Shown piece by piece: positions 1 to 9,163 of a stretch of DNA of 64,000 bases. Below the pieces are notes generated by a model. The model saw only the letters and a list, made by a program, of their open reading frames with translations. It was not told where the DNA came from and made no database searches. The stretch spans positions 1 to 64,000 of the forward strand of contig NZ_SIJL01000010.1 of NCBI RefSeq assembly GCF_004307015.1. The letters are read 5' to 3'. Source of the DNA: Thermus thermamylovorans (GTDB lineage Bacteria > Deinococcota > Deinococci > Deinococcales > Thermaceae). The translations under genes and the position numbers were made by a program. How positions within the stretch are numbered: position 1 is the first letter of the stretch; each line of letters starts with the position of its first letter.

Positions 1-185
1 GTGAGAGGGGTGCGGAATGTGGGCTACAGCCCCTTCCCTCCTTGCGCCTTCACCTCCTTGGGCGACCGAGCGTCTGGCTGAGGCTCCGGCGCTTCCTTGC
101 CTCCTGAGGCCCCCCGGGGGGCCCCGGCGGACGGCCGGGGCGTGGCCCCGGGTCCGGGGGGGCGAGGGGGAAGGGAGCCTCCCCC

Positions 186-938
186 TCAGGGCCCTTTGGC
201 CAGAAGGCTCCTCACCGCCTCCGGCAAGGGCTCGTCCGGAAAGAGGGCCTGGAAGCGCCGGGCGAGGTCCCCGAGGAGGGGGCGGAGCCCCTCCTCCCTC
301 AGGGCCTGGGGAAAGAGCTCGGCCATCTCCGCGAGGAGGGACTGCCGCGCCAGGTGGCGGGCCACGAGCAGGGCCTCCCCCTCGAGGCCCGCGGCGCGGC
401 CCCGCTTGAGCCGCTCCGCCCCCTTACGCACCGCGGGGCTTTCCAGGAGGCGGCGGCAGGTGGGGCAGGGGTGGGCCTCGCTGGGGCTTTCGCAGATGGG
501 GCAGGGCTCCCCCCGCCGGTGGCGCAGGAGGGCAAGGGCCGCCCGAGCCACCGACCCCCGCAACTCCGGAAGGGCCTCCCGGGCCAGCTCCCAGGCCTTG
601 CGGGTCCCCTCGGGGTCCTCGGGGGCGGGGGAGCCGGGGGAGGGGGGTGCCCCCACCTGGCCCACCACAAAGCGGATCTCCCGGACCATCCCGGGAAAGC
701 GCTCCTCGTAGTGCCGGAGAAGGGCCAGGCGGCTGTAGGTGAGCCCGTGGGCGGTGAGGGCGTCCGCCACCCGGACGGTGAGGATGCCCCCCTCGAGGGC
801 CACCGCCTCCGTGAGGCGGGCCAGCTCCCGCCCCACCACCTCCTTCCAGGCGGCCAAGACCGCCCCCCGCCGCCACCGCTCCTCCCCTCCCAGCCGCCGC
901 AGGGTCTCGGGGAGCACTTCCTTCAGCCGCCGGGGCAC
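186..938 (-). CDS. DciA/DUF721-domain protein with RecR-like zinc finger
   Basis: A 250-residue protein. Residues 1-95 resemble the DUF721/DciA domain, which in many bacteria lacking DnaC loads the replicative helicase; the W-K-x-V-V-G-x-E-L-A stretch near residue 31 is typical. After a Pro/Gly linker come four cysteines, C146-x2-C149-x8-C158-x2-C161, with the spacing of the RecR zinc finger, then a helical tail to the end. It follows recF and overlaps it by 16 nt. GTG at 938 was chosen because a purine-rich AGAGGGGG lies about 7 nt upstream; ATG at 965 is in frame and would add nine residues. The family call is by sequence look only. The zinc-binding extension is not usual for short DciA proteins. 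Confidence 0.72.
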   Translation of the reverse strand: MPRRLKEVLPETLRRLGGEERWRRGAVLAAWKEVVGRELARLTEAVALEGGILTVRVADALTAHGLTYSRLALLRHYEERFPGMVREIRFVVGQVGAPPSPGSPAPEDPEGTRKAWELAREALPELRGSVARAALALLRHRRGEPCPICESPSEAHPCPTCRRLLESPAVRKGAERLKRGRAAGLEGEALLVARHLARQSLLAEMAELFPQALREEGLRPLLGDLARRFQALFPDEPLPEAVRSLLAKGP

Positions 939-1954
939 AGGACTACCCCCTCTTCCATCCAGCATACCGGGAGGCCCTCCGGAGCCCAAAGGCCCGCCAG
1001 GATGGCCTGGGGAAGCCCTTGGGCGTAGGCGAAAACCGCCTGGCGCCGGGCCCCGTCCAGCTCCTCGCTCCACTCGTCCACCAGGAGGAGGGGGGCCTCC
1101 CCGTGGTGCTCCCAAAGGAGCCGGTGCTCTGCCAGGCGCAGGGCCAGGGCCAGGGCCTTGGCCTCCCCGCGGCTTCCGAAGCGGTGGGCGGGCCGCCCCC
1201 CCAGGAGGAAGACCAGGTCGTCCCGGTGGGGGCCCACCAGGGTCTGCCCCCGGGCGAGCTCCTCCTTCCGCCCCCGCTCCAAGGCCTCCAGGAAATCCCC
1301 CTGGACGGTTTCCTCCAGCACCAGCCCCGCCTCCCCCGGGGCCAGGACCCGGTAAACCGACTGGAACATGGGCAGAAAGCGGCGGAGGAAGCGGCGCCTC
1401 AGGGCCGCGATCTCCACGCCGTACCGGGCCAGCTCCCGGTCCCACACGGAAAGCCCGTTGCCTCCCGCCTTCAGGAGGGCGTTCCGCTGGCGCAGGGCCC
1501 GCTCGTAGGCGGCGAGGAGGGCGGCGTGGCGACGGGAGAAGCGGGCGATCAGGCGGTCCAAGGCCGCCCGCCGCTCCTCCTTAGGGCCCAGGACCACCTC
1601 CACATCCTCGGGGGAGACCAGAACCGAGCCGGGAAGCTCGTGAAGGGCGCGCAGGCTTACCGGCCTCTCGTTGAGGCGCACCTCGCGCCCCTCGGGCGCC
1701 AGGCGCTGCTCCACCCGGTAGAGGCCGAGCTCGGTCTCCACCTCGGCGTAAAGCCAGGCCTCGGGCTCCCCGAAGCGGACCAGGTCCCCCAAGGCGGCCC
1801 GCACCTCCCCCCCCAGGGCCAGGTGGAGGGCCAGGAGGAGGCCCGTTTTCCCCTGGCCGTTCCCCCCCGCCAGGGCGAAGGGGCCCGGGGGAGGGCGGAA
1901 GGCGGGGAAGGCCAGGTTGCGGAAGTGGCGCTGGCGGAAGAGGAGGAGGCGCAT
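923..1954 (-). CDS. recF: DNA replication/repair protein RecF
   Basis: SMC-like ATPase that helps load RecA at gapped DNA together with RecO and RecR in the cytoplasm. Visible motifs are the Walker A loop GGNGQGKT (residues 30-37), an ABC-type signature region around RFGSRGEAKALALALRLAE, and the Walker B PLLLVDEWSEELD near the C-terminus. The 343-residue length is normal for the family. Its start codon directly abuts the stop of the upstream MFS gene, so it is probably the late part of the long minus-strand transcript that also carries pst genes; the DciA-like gene follows. A weak Walker A second glycine context and a somewhat degenerate signature are within family variation. Confidence 0.93.
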   Translation of the reverse strand: MRLLLFRQRHFRNLAFPAFRPPPGPFALAGGNGQGKTGLLLALHLALGGEVRAALGDLVRFGEPEAWLYAEVETELGLYRVEQRLAPEGREVRLNERPVSLRALHELPGSVLVSPEDVEVVLGPKEERRAALDRLIARFSRRHAALLAAYERALRQRNALLKAGGNGLSVWDRELARYGVEIAALRRRFLRRFLPMFQSVYRVLAPGEAGLVLEETVQGDFLEALERGRKEELARGQTLVGPHRDDLVFLLGGRPAHRFGSRGEAKALALALRLAEHRLLWEHHGEAPLLLVDEWSEELDGARRQAVFAYAQGLPQAILAGLWAPEGLPVCWMEEGVVLCPGG

Positions 1955-3133
1955 CTACAACCTCATCCGGCGCAAAAGGGCGGGCAGGAGGGCCCAGGAG
2001 AGGAGAAGAAGGCCCGCCCCCAGGAGAAAGGGGGCCTCGGGCTGCAGGCGGTAGAGGCCCGTGCCCACCACCGGGCCCAGCATCCGCCCCAGGGCCTGGG
2101 CGGAGCTGTTGAGGCCGGCCACCGAGCCCTGCTCGTTCTCCCGCACCGCCAGGGAAAGGGCCGCCGTCACCCCCGGGCCCGCCAGGGCCGCCCCCGCCCC
2201 CTGGAGGGCCAGGCCCAGGACCAGGGCCCAGAACTCCCGGGCCAGGACCAGGACCAAAAACCCCAAGACGGCCATGGGAAGCCCCAGGAGGAGGAGGGTG
2301 CGGGGAGGCCAGGCCAGTTTGCGCACCAGAAACCCCTGGACGAAGACCGCCACCAGGCCGTAAACGGCCAGGGCCAGCCCCACCGCCCGGGCCGTCTCCA
2401 CCCCGGAAAGGCTCAGGCGGTCTTGGAAGTAGAAGGCCACCGTCTGCTCCAGGGCCACCCCCGCCAGGTTCAGGGAAAGCCCCAGGAGGAGGAGGGGGAA
2501 GACCCGGGCGTCCCAGGGGGAGAGGCGGCCCGGAACCGGCCCTCCCCGGGTGCGGGACTCGGGGAGGAACAGGGCCGCGAAGAGGGCGTTGAGGAGGGCA
2601 AATCCCGCGGAGAAGAAGACCGGGGCCAGGAGGCCGAAGAGGGCGGCCAGGCCCGCCCCCAGGGCGGGGCCCAGGATCACCGCCAGGCCAAAGGCCGCCC
2701 CCAGGAGGGCCATGCCCGCGGTGCGGTTCTCTCGCCCGGTCACGTCGGCCACGTAGGCCTGGGCGGTGGGCAGGGTGGCGGAGCTGAAGGCCCCCCCCAC
2801 CACCCGGGCCAGGAAGAGGAGGGGAAAGAGGGCCTCCGGGGGGAGGTGCCCTCCCTGGCCCAGGAGGGCGAAGAGGCCGAAGAGGAGAAAGCTCCCGGCG
2901 AAACCCAGGATGCCGAGGAGGAGAACGGGCTTCCTCCCCCCCTCGCTCCGCCGCCCCCAGTAGGGGGAGAGGAGAAACTGCATCAGGGCGTAGCCCGTGG
3001 AGAGGAGCCCCACCTGCACCTCGGTGAGGCCCAGCTCCCGGCCCAGGGGACCCAGGATGGGAAAGAGGATGGAAAGCCCCAGGACGCTGTTGAAAAGGGT
3101 AAGGAAGAGGAGGCCAAGGGCGGACACGCCCAA
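1955..3133 (-). CDS. MFS transporter, DHA1/TetA-like
   Basis: A 392-residue polytopic inner-membrane protein with about 12 hydrophobic segments in two six-helix halves. The loop between helices 2 and 3 carries the MFS motif A pattern (G-R-R-S-E-G-G-R-K-P), and segment 5 has the antiporter-like GPALGAGLAALFG motif typical of drug:H+ exporters of the DHA1 group. Substrate cannot be told from sequence. It begins 4 nt after the pstB stop and ends exactly where recF begins, which implies co-transcription with both. No regulator of the TetR/MarR kind is beside it, so an inducible drug pump is not indicated. Confidence 0.85.
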   Translation of the reverse strand: MGVSALGLLFLTLFNSVLGLSILFPILGPLGRELGLTEVQVGLLSTGYALMQFLLSPYWGRRSEGGRKPVLLLGILGFAGSFLLFGLFALLGQGGHLPPEALFPLLFLARVVGGAFSSATLPTAQAYVADVTGRENRTAGMALLGAAFGLAVILGPALGAGLAALFGLLAPVFFSAGFALLNALFAALFLPESRTRGGPVPGRLSPWDARVFPLLLLGLSLNLAGVALEQTVAFYFQDRLSLSGVETARAVGLALAVYGLVAVFVQGFLVRKLAWPPRTLLLLGLPMAVLGFLVLVLAREFWALVLGLALQGAGAALAGPGVTAALSLAVRENEQGSVAGLNSSAQALGRMLGPVVGTGLYRLQPEAPFLLGAGLLLLSWALLPALLRRMRL

Positions 3134-3137
3134 GAGT

Positions 3138-3953
3138 CTACCCGAAGCGCCCGGTGATGTAGGCCTCCGTATAGGGGTGCTGGGGCTTGGTGAAGATCAC
3201 CTCCGTGGGGCCCTCCTCCACCAGGACCCCCAGGTGCATGAAGAGGGTGCGGTCGGAGATGCGGGCCGCCTGCTGCATGTTGTGGGTGACGATGACCACC
3301 GTGTAGCGCCGCTTGAGCTCGGTGATCAGGTCCTCGATGGCCTGGGTGGCGATGGGGTCCAGGGCGCTGGTGGGCTCGTCCATGAGGAGCAGGGGCGGTT
3401 CCACGGCGATGGCCCGGGCAATGCAGAGCCGCTGCTGCTGCCCCCCGGAAAGCCTCAGGCCGCTTTGCTTTTTGAAGATGTCCTGGACCTCGTTCCAGAG
3501 GGCGGCCCGCCTCAGGGCCTCCACCACCCGGTCCTCCAGCTCGCTCCCCTTTACCCCCATGAGGCGGAGGCCGAAGGCCACGTTCTCGAAGATGGTCTTG
3601 GGGAAAGGGTTAGGCTTCTGGAAGACCATGCCGATGTGCCGCCGCACGGCCACCGGATCCACCCGCGGGTCGTAGATGTTCACCCCCTCGTAGAGGACCT
3701 CCCCCGCCACCCGCACCCCGGGGATGAGGTCGTTCATGCGGTTCAGGGAGCGCAGGAGGGTGCTCTTGCCGCACCCCGAGGGGCCGATGATGGCCGCCAC
3801 CTGGTGGCGGGGAAAGCGCACGGAGATGTCGAAGAGGGCCTGCTTCCTGCCGTACCAGAGGTTGAGGCCCCGCACCTCCGCCTGGGCCTCGGCCTCGGGG
3901 ACGGGGGCGGTGCGGACCGTCTGGTGGTCCTTGAGGAGTTCCAAGCTCACCAT
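3138..3953 (-). CDS. pstB: Phosphate ABC transporter ATP-binding protein PstB
   Basis: ATPase that powers high-affinity phosphate import through PstC-PstA. Motifs: Walker [10 protein letters not shown] (near residue 57), the PstB-typical RSLNRMNDL right after it, signature LSGGQQQR, Walker [14 protein letters not shown] and the switch histidine in [10 protein letters not shown]. The C-terminus ([13 protein letters not shown]) is also PstB-like. There is an N-terminal extension of about 25 residues rich in acidic residues before the first strand, longer than in E. coli PstB. It overlaps the end of pstA by 7 nt, so translational coupling is likely. No phoU follows it; an MFS gene does. Confidence 0.96.
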   Translation of the reverse strand: MVSLELLKDHQTVRTAPVPEAEAQAEVRGLNLWYGRKQALFDISVRFPRHQVAAIIGPSGCGKSTLLRSLNRMNDLIPGVRVAGEVLYEGVNIYDPRVDPVAVRRHIGMVFQKPNPFPKTIFENVAFGLRLMGVKGSELEDRVVEALRRAALWNEVQDIFKKQSGLRLSGGQQQRLCIARAIAVEPPLLLMDEPTSALDPIATQAIEDLITELKRRYTVVIVTHNMQQAARISDRTLFMHLGVLVEEGPTEVIFTKPQHPYTEAYITGRFG

Positions 3954-5158
3954 TCCCTCCTAAAGCGGTTCCTGAGGTAAAGGGCCAGGGCGTAGAGGCC
4001 GGAGAGGACCATGAGCATCACCAGGATACCCGCGGCCGCCACCCGGTGGAACTCGGGGATGTTCATGCTGATCCAGAGGTAGATCTGCACGGGAATCACC
4101 GTGTACTCGGACATGGGCCCCGTGGGCATAAAAGGGACGAAGGCCGCCGCCCCTACCAGGAGGAGGGGGGCGGCCTCCCCGATGAGCCGGGCCGCGGCCA
4201 GGATCACCCCGGTGACCATCCCGGGGAGGGCGGCGGGGAAGACCACCCGGAAGACCACCTGGCGGCGGGTGGCCCCCAGGGCGAAGGCCGCCTGGCGCAG
4301 GGACTCGGGCACCGCCCTCAGGGCCTCCCGGGCGGTGACCACGATCACGGGGATGGCGAGAAGCGCCAGGGTCATGGAGGCGGCCAGGATGGAGGGCCCC
4401 AGGCCCAGGCCCCGCACGAAGAGGGCCAACCCCAAGAGGCCGTACACGATGGAGGGCACCCCGGCCAGGTTCCGCAGGTTCACCTCCAGGATCCGGTTCC
4501 AGGTGCCCTCCCGCAGGTACTCCTCCAGGAGGATGGCGGTCCCGATCCCTACGGGGATGGCGATGAGGAGGGCCAGGGAGAGCACCCAGATGGAGCCCAA
4601 GACCGCCACCCCGATCCCCGCGGTGAGGGGGGAGCGGGAGGGGGTGCGGGTGAGAAAGCTCTGGTCCAGCCAGGGGTTGAGGACGAGCCGCTCCCCTTCC
4701 CCCAACCCCGCCTTGAGCTCCTCCCAGCGCCTCAGGCCCTCCACCAGGGAGAAGTCGGCCACCCGGTCGTCCCGGAGGCCGGTGACCACATAGCGCAAAG
4801 GCCCCTCGTGGGTGAGCCACATGAGCTCCACCCGGTTCTGCAGGAAGAGGACCCGGCGTTCCGTGGGGTCTTGCAGCATGAACTGGACCTCTTCCCCCGT
4901 GTACTCCCGGGCCAGGAGCTCCCGGCGGAGGATCTCGTCGGCGGAGAGGCGGAAAGGGTAGGTCTGGCCCGGCCCCTCGTCCGCCCGGACCACCTGGACG
5001 GAGAAGCTGTTGTAGACCGTGTCCGCCAGGAGGAGGGCCAGCAGGCCCACGGCCAGGAAAAGGGGCAGGGCGATGGCCCGGGCGAAAACCCGGTCGATGC
5101 GGGCCTTCCAGGGGTCTACCCCGAAGGCCTCGGGGGCGCGGTCCAAAGCCCTATTCAT
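3947..5158 (-). CDS. pstA: Phosphate ABC transporter permease PstA
   Basis: Inner-membrane permease half for phosphate. At 403 residues it is about 100 longer than E. coli PstA. The first membrane segment (about residues 27-52) is followed by a soluble stretch of about 120 residues, probably periplasmic, before the permease core. The core has the binding-protein-dependent transport motif [23 protein letters not shown] (EAA loop) that contacts PstB. It overlaps pstC by 8 nt upstream and pstB by 7 nt downstream. The enlarged external loop could contact PstS; this is inference. Confidence 0.93.
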   Translation of the reverse strand: MNRALDRAPEAFGVDPWKARIDRVFARAIALPLFLAVGLLALLLADTVYNSFSVQVVRADEGPGQTYPFRLSADEILRRELLAREYTGEEVQFMLQDPTERRVLFLQNRVELMWLTHEGPLRYVVTGLRDDRVADFSLVEGLRRWEELKAGLGEGERLVLNPWLDQSFLTRTPSRSPLTAGIGVAVLGSIWVLSLALLIAIPVGIGTAILLEEYLREGTWNRILEVNLRNLAGVPSIVYGLLGLALFVRGLGLGPSILAASMTLALLAIPVIVVTAREALRAVPESLRQAAFALGATRRQVVFRVVFPAALPGMVTGVILAAARLIGEAAPLLLVGAAAFVPFMPTGPMSEYTVIPVQIYLWISMNIPEFHRVAAAGILVMLMVLSGLYALALYLRNRFRREW

Positions 5159-6053
5159 ACCGCTCCCGGTAGCGCTCCACCACCCACTGGGCCAGGATGT
5201 TGAGGAAGAGGGTGATGAGGAAGAGGGTAAAGCCCACGGCGAACAGGGCGTAGTAGGCGGTGGTGCCCGTGGGCTGGTCGCCGGTGGCCGCCTGAACGAT
5301 GTAGCTGGTCATGGTGGCGATGGTCTCCCGCGGATCCAGGGTGAGGAGGGGACGCTGCCCCGCGGCGATGGCCACGATCATGGTCTCCCCCACCGCCCGG
5401 CTGGTGGCCAGGATGATGGCGGCGATGATGCCGGAGAGGGCCGCGGGAAAGACCACCCGCAGGGCCACCTCGTAGGGCCTGGCCCCCAGGGCGTAGGCCG
5501 CCTCCCGGATGGGGCGGGGCACGGACTCCATGGCGTCTGCGGCCACGTTGGACACGTAGGGGATGATGGCGAAACCCATGACCAGGCCCGCGGAGAGGGG
5601 GTTGAAGATGTTGAGGCCGGGGATCACCTGCTGCAGGAGGGGGGTGACGAAGAGGAGGGCGAAGTAGCCGAAGACCACCGTGGGGATGCCCTCGAAGAGC
5701 TCCAAGGTGCCCTTGATCCGGGCCCGGGCGGCCCCTTTGGCGTACTCCGCGATGTAGACCGCCAGGGTGAGGCCCAGGGGCACCGCCACCAGGAGGGCGA
5801 TGGCGGTCACCAGGAAGGTGCCGGCGATGAGGGGGCTGATCCCGTAGCGGGGGTCGGCGAAGAGGGGGGTCCACTCGGGGGCGAAGAGGAACTCCGTGAG
5901 GGGGACCTGGAGGAAGAACTGGACCACATCCCCCAGGAGGCTGGCGATGACCCCCACCGTGGTGAGGAGGGTCACGGAGGAGAGGAGGAGGAGGAGGGCA
6001 AGGGTGACCACCTCCTTGGGGTTCCTCGAGGGCCTCTGCTTGAGGATCTCCAT
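5151..6053 (-). CDS. pstC: Phosphate ABC transporter permease PstC
   Basis: The second permease subunit of the PstSCAB importer. The 300-residue protein has about six transmembrane helices, the family sequence FEGIPTVVFGYFAL in the middle, and the EAA loop REAAYALGARPYEVALRVVFPAA. It starts 55 nt after pstS; a strong 11-bp hairpin sits in that gap. It overlaps pstA by 8 nt. A stretch EWTPLFADPRYGISPLIAGTF near residue 60 is the conserved PstC periplasmic segment. Confidence 0.95.
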   Translation of the reverse strand: MEILKQRPSRNPKEVVTLALLLLLSSVTLLTTVGVIASLLGDVVQFFLQVPLTEFLFAPEWTPLFADPRYGISPLIAGTFLVTAIALLVAVPLGLTLAVYIAEYAKGAARARIKGTLELFEGIPTVVFGYFALLFVTPLLQQVIPGLNIFNPLSAGLVMGFAIIPYVSNVAADAMESVPRPIREAAYALGARPYEVALRVVFPAALSGIIAAIILATSRAVGETMIVAIAAGQRPLLTLDPRETIATMTSYIVQAATGDQPTGTTAYYALFAVGFTLFLITLFLNILAQWVVERYRERYE

Positions 6054-6069
6054 GCCTTTCCCATTCTAA

Positions 6070-6096
6070 GGGGGTGGGGGGAGCACCCCCACCCCC
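6070..6096 (-). terminator. GC-rich hairpin between pstS and pstC
   Basis: A perfect 11-bp stem (five G, T, five G pairing with five C, A, five C) closes a 5-nt loop. It lies in the 55-nt gap between the pstS stop and the pstC start. No T-run follows on the minus strand, so it is more likely an attenuator or an mRNA 3'-end stabiliser that keeps PstS in excess over the membrane subunits than a full terminator. Confidence 0.6.
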
Positions 6097-6108
6097 AGGA
6101 AACGAGGG

Positions 6109-7074
6109 TTACCGCAGCTCCCTGCGCAGCTCCTCCACGAAGCGGGAGAGGGGGGTGCCCACGGGCAGGTCGCTGAAGAAGGAGCCCGTCTTGCGCCGGT
6201 TCACCAGCTCCTGGCCGATCTGGTAGGCCTCGGCGGGCAGCTCCACGTACCCGGTGGAGCGGATGGCCCGGCGGGCGGCGGGGGAGAGGTAGAAGTTGAT
6301 GAAGTCCCGCACCTCCCGGCGCTCCAGGCTACGCACGTTCACGTAGATGAAGAGGGGGCGGGAGAGGGGCTGGTAGGTGCCGTTCAGCACCGTCTCCCGG
6401 GTGGGGGCCACGCAGCCCTGGCCGTTGTTGATGGCCACCGACCGCACCCGGTCCCGGTTCTCCTCGTAGTAGGCGTAGCCCACGAAGGCCATGGCCCCCC
6501 GGTCCCCGATCACCCCCCGGAGGATCACGTTGTCGTCCTCGGAGGGGAAGAAGTCGGTGCGGATGGCCCCGGAGCGGCCCATGATGGCCTCGGTGAAGTA
6601 GTCAAAGGTGCCGGAGTCGGTGCCCGCCCCGTAGAGGACCAAGCGCTGGTTGGGCCAGTTGGGGTTGATCTGGTTCCAGTTGGTGATGCGGGAGCCCGGC
6701 TCCCAGATGGCCCGGAGCTGGGCGGTGGTGAGGCACTGGGCCCAGGTGTTGGCCTGGTTGACCAGGATGGAGAGGGCGTCGTAGGCCACGGGGATCTCGA
6801 TGAACTGGATGCCGTTTTGGGCGCAGAGGTCCAGCTCCGTCTTGCGGATGGGGCGGCTGGCGTTCTGCACGTCCGTTTCCCCACGACAGAACTTCTGGAA
6901 GCCGGCGCCCGTGCCGGAGAAGGCCACGGAGATCCGCACCCCGGGGTTGCGGGTGAGGAACTCCTCCGCCACCGCCTGGGTGATGGGGTAGACCGTGGAG
7001 GAACCGTCCGCCCGGATCTGGGCCAGGGCCGTCCCCGCGAGGGCCAGTAGCGCTAGACCGATTGCCTTCCTCAT
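6109..7074 (-). CDS. pstS: Periplasmic phosphate-binding protein PstS
   Basis: Secreted substrate-binding protein of the phosphate importer. The first 18 residues form a Sec signal peptide (MRKAIGLALLALAGTALA then Q). The mature start has the phosphate-loop motif RADGSSTVYPI, followed by the GTGAGFQKFCRGETD region that is typical of PstS. The cysteine at the expected lipoprotein position is missing, so it is probably periplasmic or released by signal peptidase I. Length of 321 is normal. It is the first gene of the pst cluster and lies 36 nt downstream of mnmA, so its own promoter must overlap the mnmA end if one exists. Confidence 0.95.
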   Translation of the reverse strand: MRKAIGLALLALAGTALAQIRADGSSTVYPITQAVAEEFLTRNPGVRISVAFSGTGAGFQKFCRGETDVQNASRPIRKTELDLCAQNGIQFIEIPVAYDALSILVNQANTWAQCLTTAQLRAIWEPGSRITNWNQINPNWPNQRLVLYGAGTDSGTFDYFTEAIMGRSGAIRTDFFPSEDDNVILRGVIGDRGAMAFVGYAYYEENRDRVRSVAINNGQGCVAPTRETVLNGTYQPLSRPLFIYVNVRSLERREVRDFINFYLSPAARRAIRSTGYVELPAEAYQIGQELVNRRKTGSFFSDLPVGTPLSRFVEELRRELR

Positions 7075-7110
7075 CTCCTAACCTCCCACCCGTACTCTGG
7101 CACCCCTTTG

Positions 7111-8238
7111 TCAGGAGAAGGTCAAGGACCGCCCTGTCAGGGCCGGGTCAACCCCCGCCAAGTTGTAAAGCCCCCGGCGGATCACCGCCCCGCCCAAAAG
7201 CCGCTCCCCTTGGTAGAGGACGGCGCTCTGCCCCGGGGCCACGGCGAAGACCGGGCTTTGGAAGCGGAGGCGCAAGGGGTCCAGGGACTCCACCTTGGCC
7301 CGCACAGGAGGGGTGCGGTAGCGCACCTGGACCTCCACCTCCTCAGGAAGCTCGGCCAGGAGGTTGGCTTCCTCCCCCTCAAGCCCAAGCCAAAGGGTAG
7401 CCTCCTTTGGCCCCACGTAGACCACGTTGGCCAGAGGGTCTAACCCCACCACGTGCCGTTCCAGGTGGGGTTTGAATAGGCCGAGGCCCTTTCGCTGGCC
7501 GATGGTGTAGAGGCTTGCTCCTTGGTGTTCCCCCACCACCTCCCCGGTGAGGGCGTCCACCAGGGGACCGGGGCGGACCTTGAGCCTTTCCCTCAGGAAC
7601 TCCTTCAGGTCCCCGGCCACGAAGCAGAGGTTCTGGCTTTCCGGCTTCCTGGCGGTGGGAAGCCCGGCCCTTTCCGCTAGGGCCCGCACCGCGGCCTTGG
7701 TCATCCCCCCCACGGGGAAGAGGAGCTGGGGGAGGGCCTCCCTGGGGGTGCCCCAGAGGAAGTAGCTCTGGTCCTTCCCCGGGTCCACCCCCCGGAGGAG
7801 GTCCGTCCCTTCCCGGCGCACGTAGTGCCCGGTGGCCACGAAGTCCAGGCCCAGGCGCTGCGCCTGCCTGAGAAGGGCCCCGAACTTCACGAAGGTGTTG
7901 CAGCGGGCGCAGGGGTTGGGGGTGCGCCCCCCCGCGTAGTCCCGCAGGAAGGGCCGTAGAATCGCCTCCTCAAAGACCTCGCGGTAGTCCAAAAGGTAGA
8001 AGGGGATGCCCAGGAGGTCCGCCACCCGCCTAGCCCCGTAGGCGGCGTCCGGGGTGCAGCAGCTTTCCCAGGCCCGGGACCCCTTGGGGTCCCCCTCGGG
8101 TCCCAAGGAGGGTCGGGGGGCTTCCTCGGGCCAGAAGCGCATCATGGCCCCCACCACCTCGTAGCCTGCCTCCTTGAGGAGGTAGGCGGCCACCGAGGAG
8201 TCCACTCCCCCGGACATAGCCACCAGGACCCGCTTCAC
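7111..8238 (-). CDS. mnmA: tRNA 2-thiouridylase MnmA
   Basis: Cytoplasmic ATP-dependent enzyme that adds sulfur to U34 of Glu, Gln and Lys tRNAs. The PP-loop SGGVDSS is at residues 9-15; the two catalytic cysteines are expected in NPCARCN (near residue 105) and NLCFVAGD (near residue 200). The length of 375 fits the family, with a short Pro/Gly-rich insertion after strand 2. It overlaps the upstream YqhQ-like gene by 4 nt (ATGA), so the two are translated together. pstS follows on the same strand. Confidence 0.96.
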   Translation of the reverse strand: MKRVLVAMSGGVDSSVAAYLLKEAGYEVVGAMMRFWPEEAPRPSLGPEGDPKGSRAWESCCTPDAAYGARRVADLLGIPFYLLDYREVFEEAILRPFLRDYAGGRTPNPCARCNTFVKFGALLRQAQRLGLDFVATGHYVRREGTDLLRGVDPGKDQSYFLWGTPREALPQLLFPVGGMTKAAVRALAERAGLPTARKPESQNLCFVAGDLKEFLRERLKVRPGPLVDALTGEVVGEHQGASLYTIGQRKGLGLFKPHLERHVVGLDPLANVVYVGPKEATLWLGLEGEEANLLAELPEEVEVQVRYRTPPVRAKVESLDPLRLRFQSPVFAVAPGQSAVLYQGERLLGGAVIRRGLYNLAGVDPALTGRSLTFS

Positions 8239-9140
8239 GCCACCACCCTCTCCCCCACCGCCGCCTCCGCGCTCCGGATGGCCACCTCCACCATGTCCGG
8301 GGTAGGCTCGGCCACGGTGAGGGCCTGGAAGCGGAAGCCCAGCCCCCTCAGGGCCCGGGAAAGGGGATCCTCATGCCGGGCAGAGAAGTAGAGGAGCTCG
8401 AAGGCCAGGGCGGCCACCAGGGGCAGGAAGAGGACCCGGGCCAGAAGGCGCCACCAGACCACCTCCGGAGCGGGGATAAGGCTGTAGACCAGGACGGAGA
8501 CCACGATGACGAAGGCGATGAAGGTGGTGCCGCACCGGGGGTGGAAGCGGGACTGGGCCAGGACGTTTTCCACCGTGAGGGGCAGGCCCTTTTCGAAGGC
8601 GTGGATGGCCTTGTGCTCGGCCCCGTGGTACATGAAGAAGCGGCGGATCTCCGGCATCCGACCGATGAAGAGGATGTAGCCCACCAGGATGGCCACCTTG
8701 AGGAGGCCCGCCAGGAGGTTGTGCCCCAGGGGGTGGCGGGCCGGGTCCAGGAGGAAGCCGGCGAGAAGCCCGGGCAACACGATGAAAAGGGCGATGCCGA
8801 TGAGGAGGCTCACCGCCACCGTGGCCCAAAGGGCCCCCCTGGGCACCTCCTCCTCCCCCCCTACGAGCTCGGCGCTTCGGGCCAGGGCCCGGTAGCTCAC
8901 GGAAAGGGCATCCCACAGGGCCGCCACCCCCCGGAGGAGGGGGAGCCTGGCCCAGGGATAGCGCTCGGTGAGGGCCCGTTCCTCGTGGCGCTCCACGTGG
9001 ATCCGCCCATCGGGCAGGCGCACGGCCAAAGCCCAGGCCCAGGGGGCCTTCATCATGACCCCCTCCAAGGCCGCCGCCCCGCCCAGGGCCGTCTTTTGAG
9101 CCAGAAGAAAAAGGGGTCGCATCCCCACCCATTGTGCCAC
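8235..9140 (-). CDS. DUF1385 (YqhQ-like) membrane protein
   Basis: A conserved membrane protein of unknown biochemical function. The family marks are GGAAALEGVMMK near the N-terminus, RMPEIRRFFMYHGAEHKAIHAFE in the middle and QSRFHPRCGTTFIAFV after it; the His/Glu/Cys residues there look like a metal-binding or catalytic set. About five hydrophobic segments are present (around residues 105-130, 145-165, 205-225 and 230-250). ATG at 9140 is used; ATG at 9122 is an alternative. In other bacteria this gene often sits beside prfA or rho; here it is coupled to mnmA by a 4-nt overlap. Confidence 0.85.
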   Translation of the reverse strand: MAQWVGMRPLFLLAQKTALGGAAALEGVMMKAPWAWALAVRLPDGRIHVERHEERALTERYPWARLPLLRGVAALWDALSVSYRALARSAELVGGEEEVPRGALWATVAVSLLIGIALFIVLPGLLAGFLLDPARHPLGHNLLAGLLKVAILVGYILFIGRMPEIRRFFMYHGAEHKAIHAFEKGLPLTVENVLAQSRFHPRCGTTFIAFVIVVSVLVYSLIPAPEVVWWRLLARVLFLPLVAALAFELLYFSARHEDPLSRALRGLGFRFQALTVAEPTPDMVEVAIRSAEAAVGERVVA

Positions 9141-9150
9141 GGGACCGTGG

Positions 9151-9156
9151 TATAAC
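9151..9156 (+). promoter_or_regulatory. -10 box for the aminopeptidase gene
   Basis: TATAAC lies 7 nt before the GTG start, the spacing expected when transcription starts at the start codon itself. No good -35 box is visible. The minus-strand YqhQ-like gene starts just 11 nt away on the other side. Confidence 0.6.
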
Positions 9157-9163
9157 CCTAGGC

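Noticed and set aside
17-711. Plus-strand frames at the left edge
   Set aside because: They overlap the DciA-like gene in antisense, and the first 185 bases show no motif or clear gene; nothing could be supported there.
186-1445. A 419-codon frame extending the DciA-like gene upstream
   Set aside because: The extra N-terminus is Gly/Pro-rich and antisense-frame to recF's complete coding region; the GTG at 938 with a ribosome site is better.
1019-3157. A 712-codon open frame on the plus strand
   Set aside because: It is antisense to recF and the MFS gene, is Gln/Gly/Glu-rich with no domain, and such long frames are expected by chance at this GC content.
7105-7145. Possible Pho box (GTCA repeats) near pstS
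   Set aside because: GTCA occurs at 7110, 7121 and 7136, but spacing is 11 then 15 and flanking bases do not fit the CTGTCAT consensus; part lies in mnmA coding sequence.
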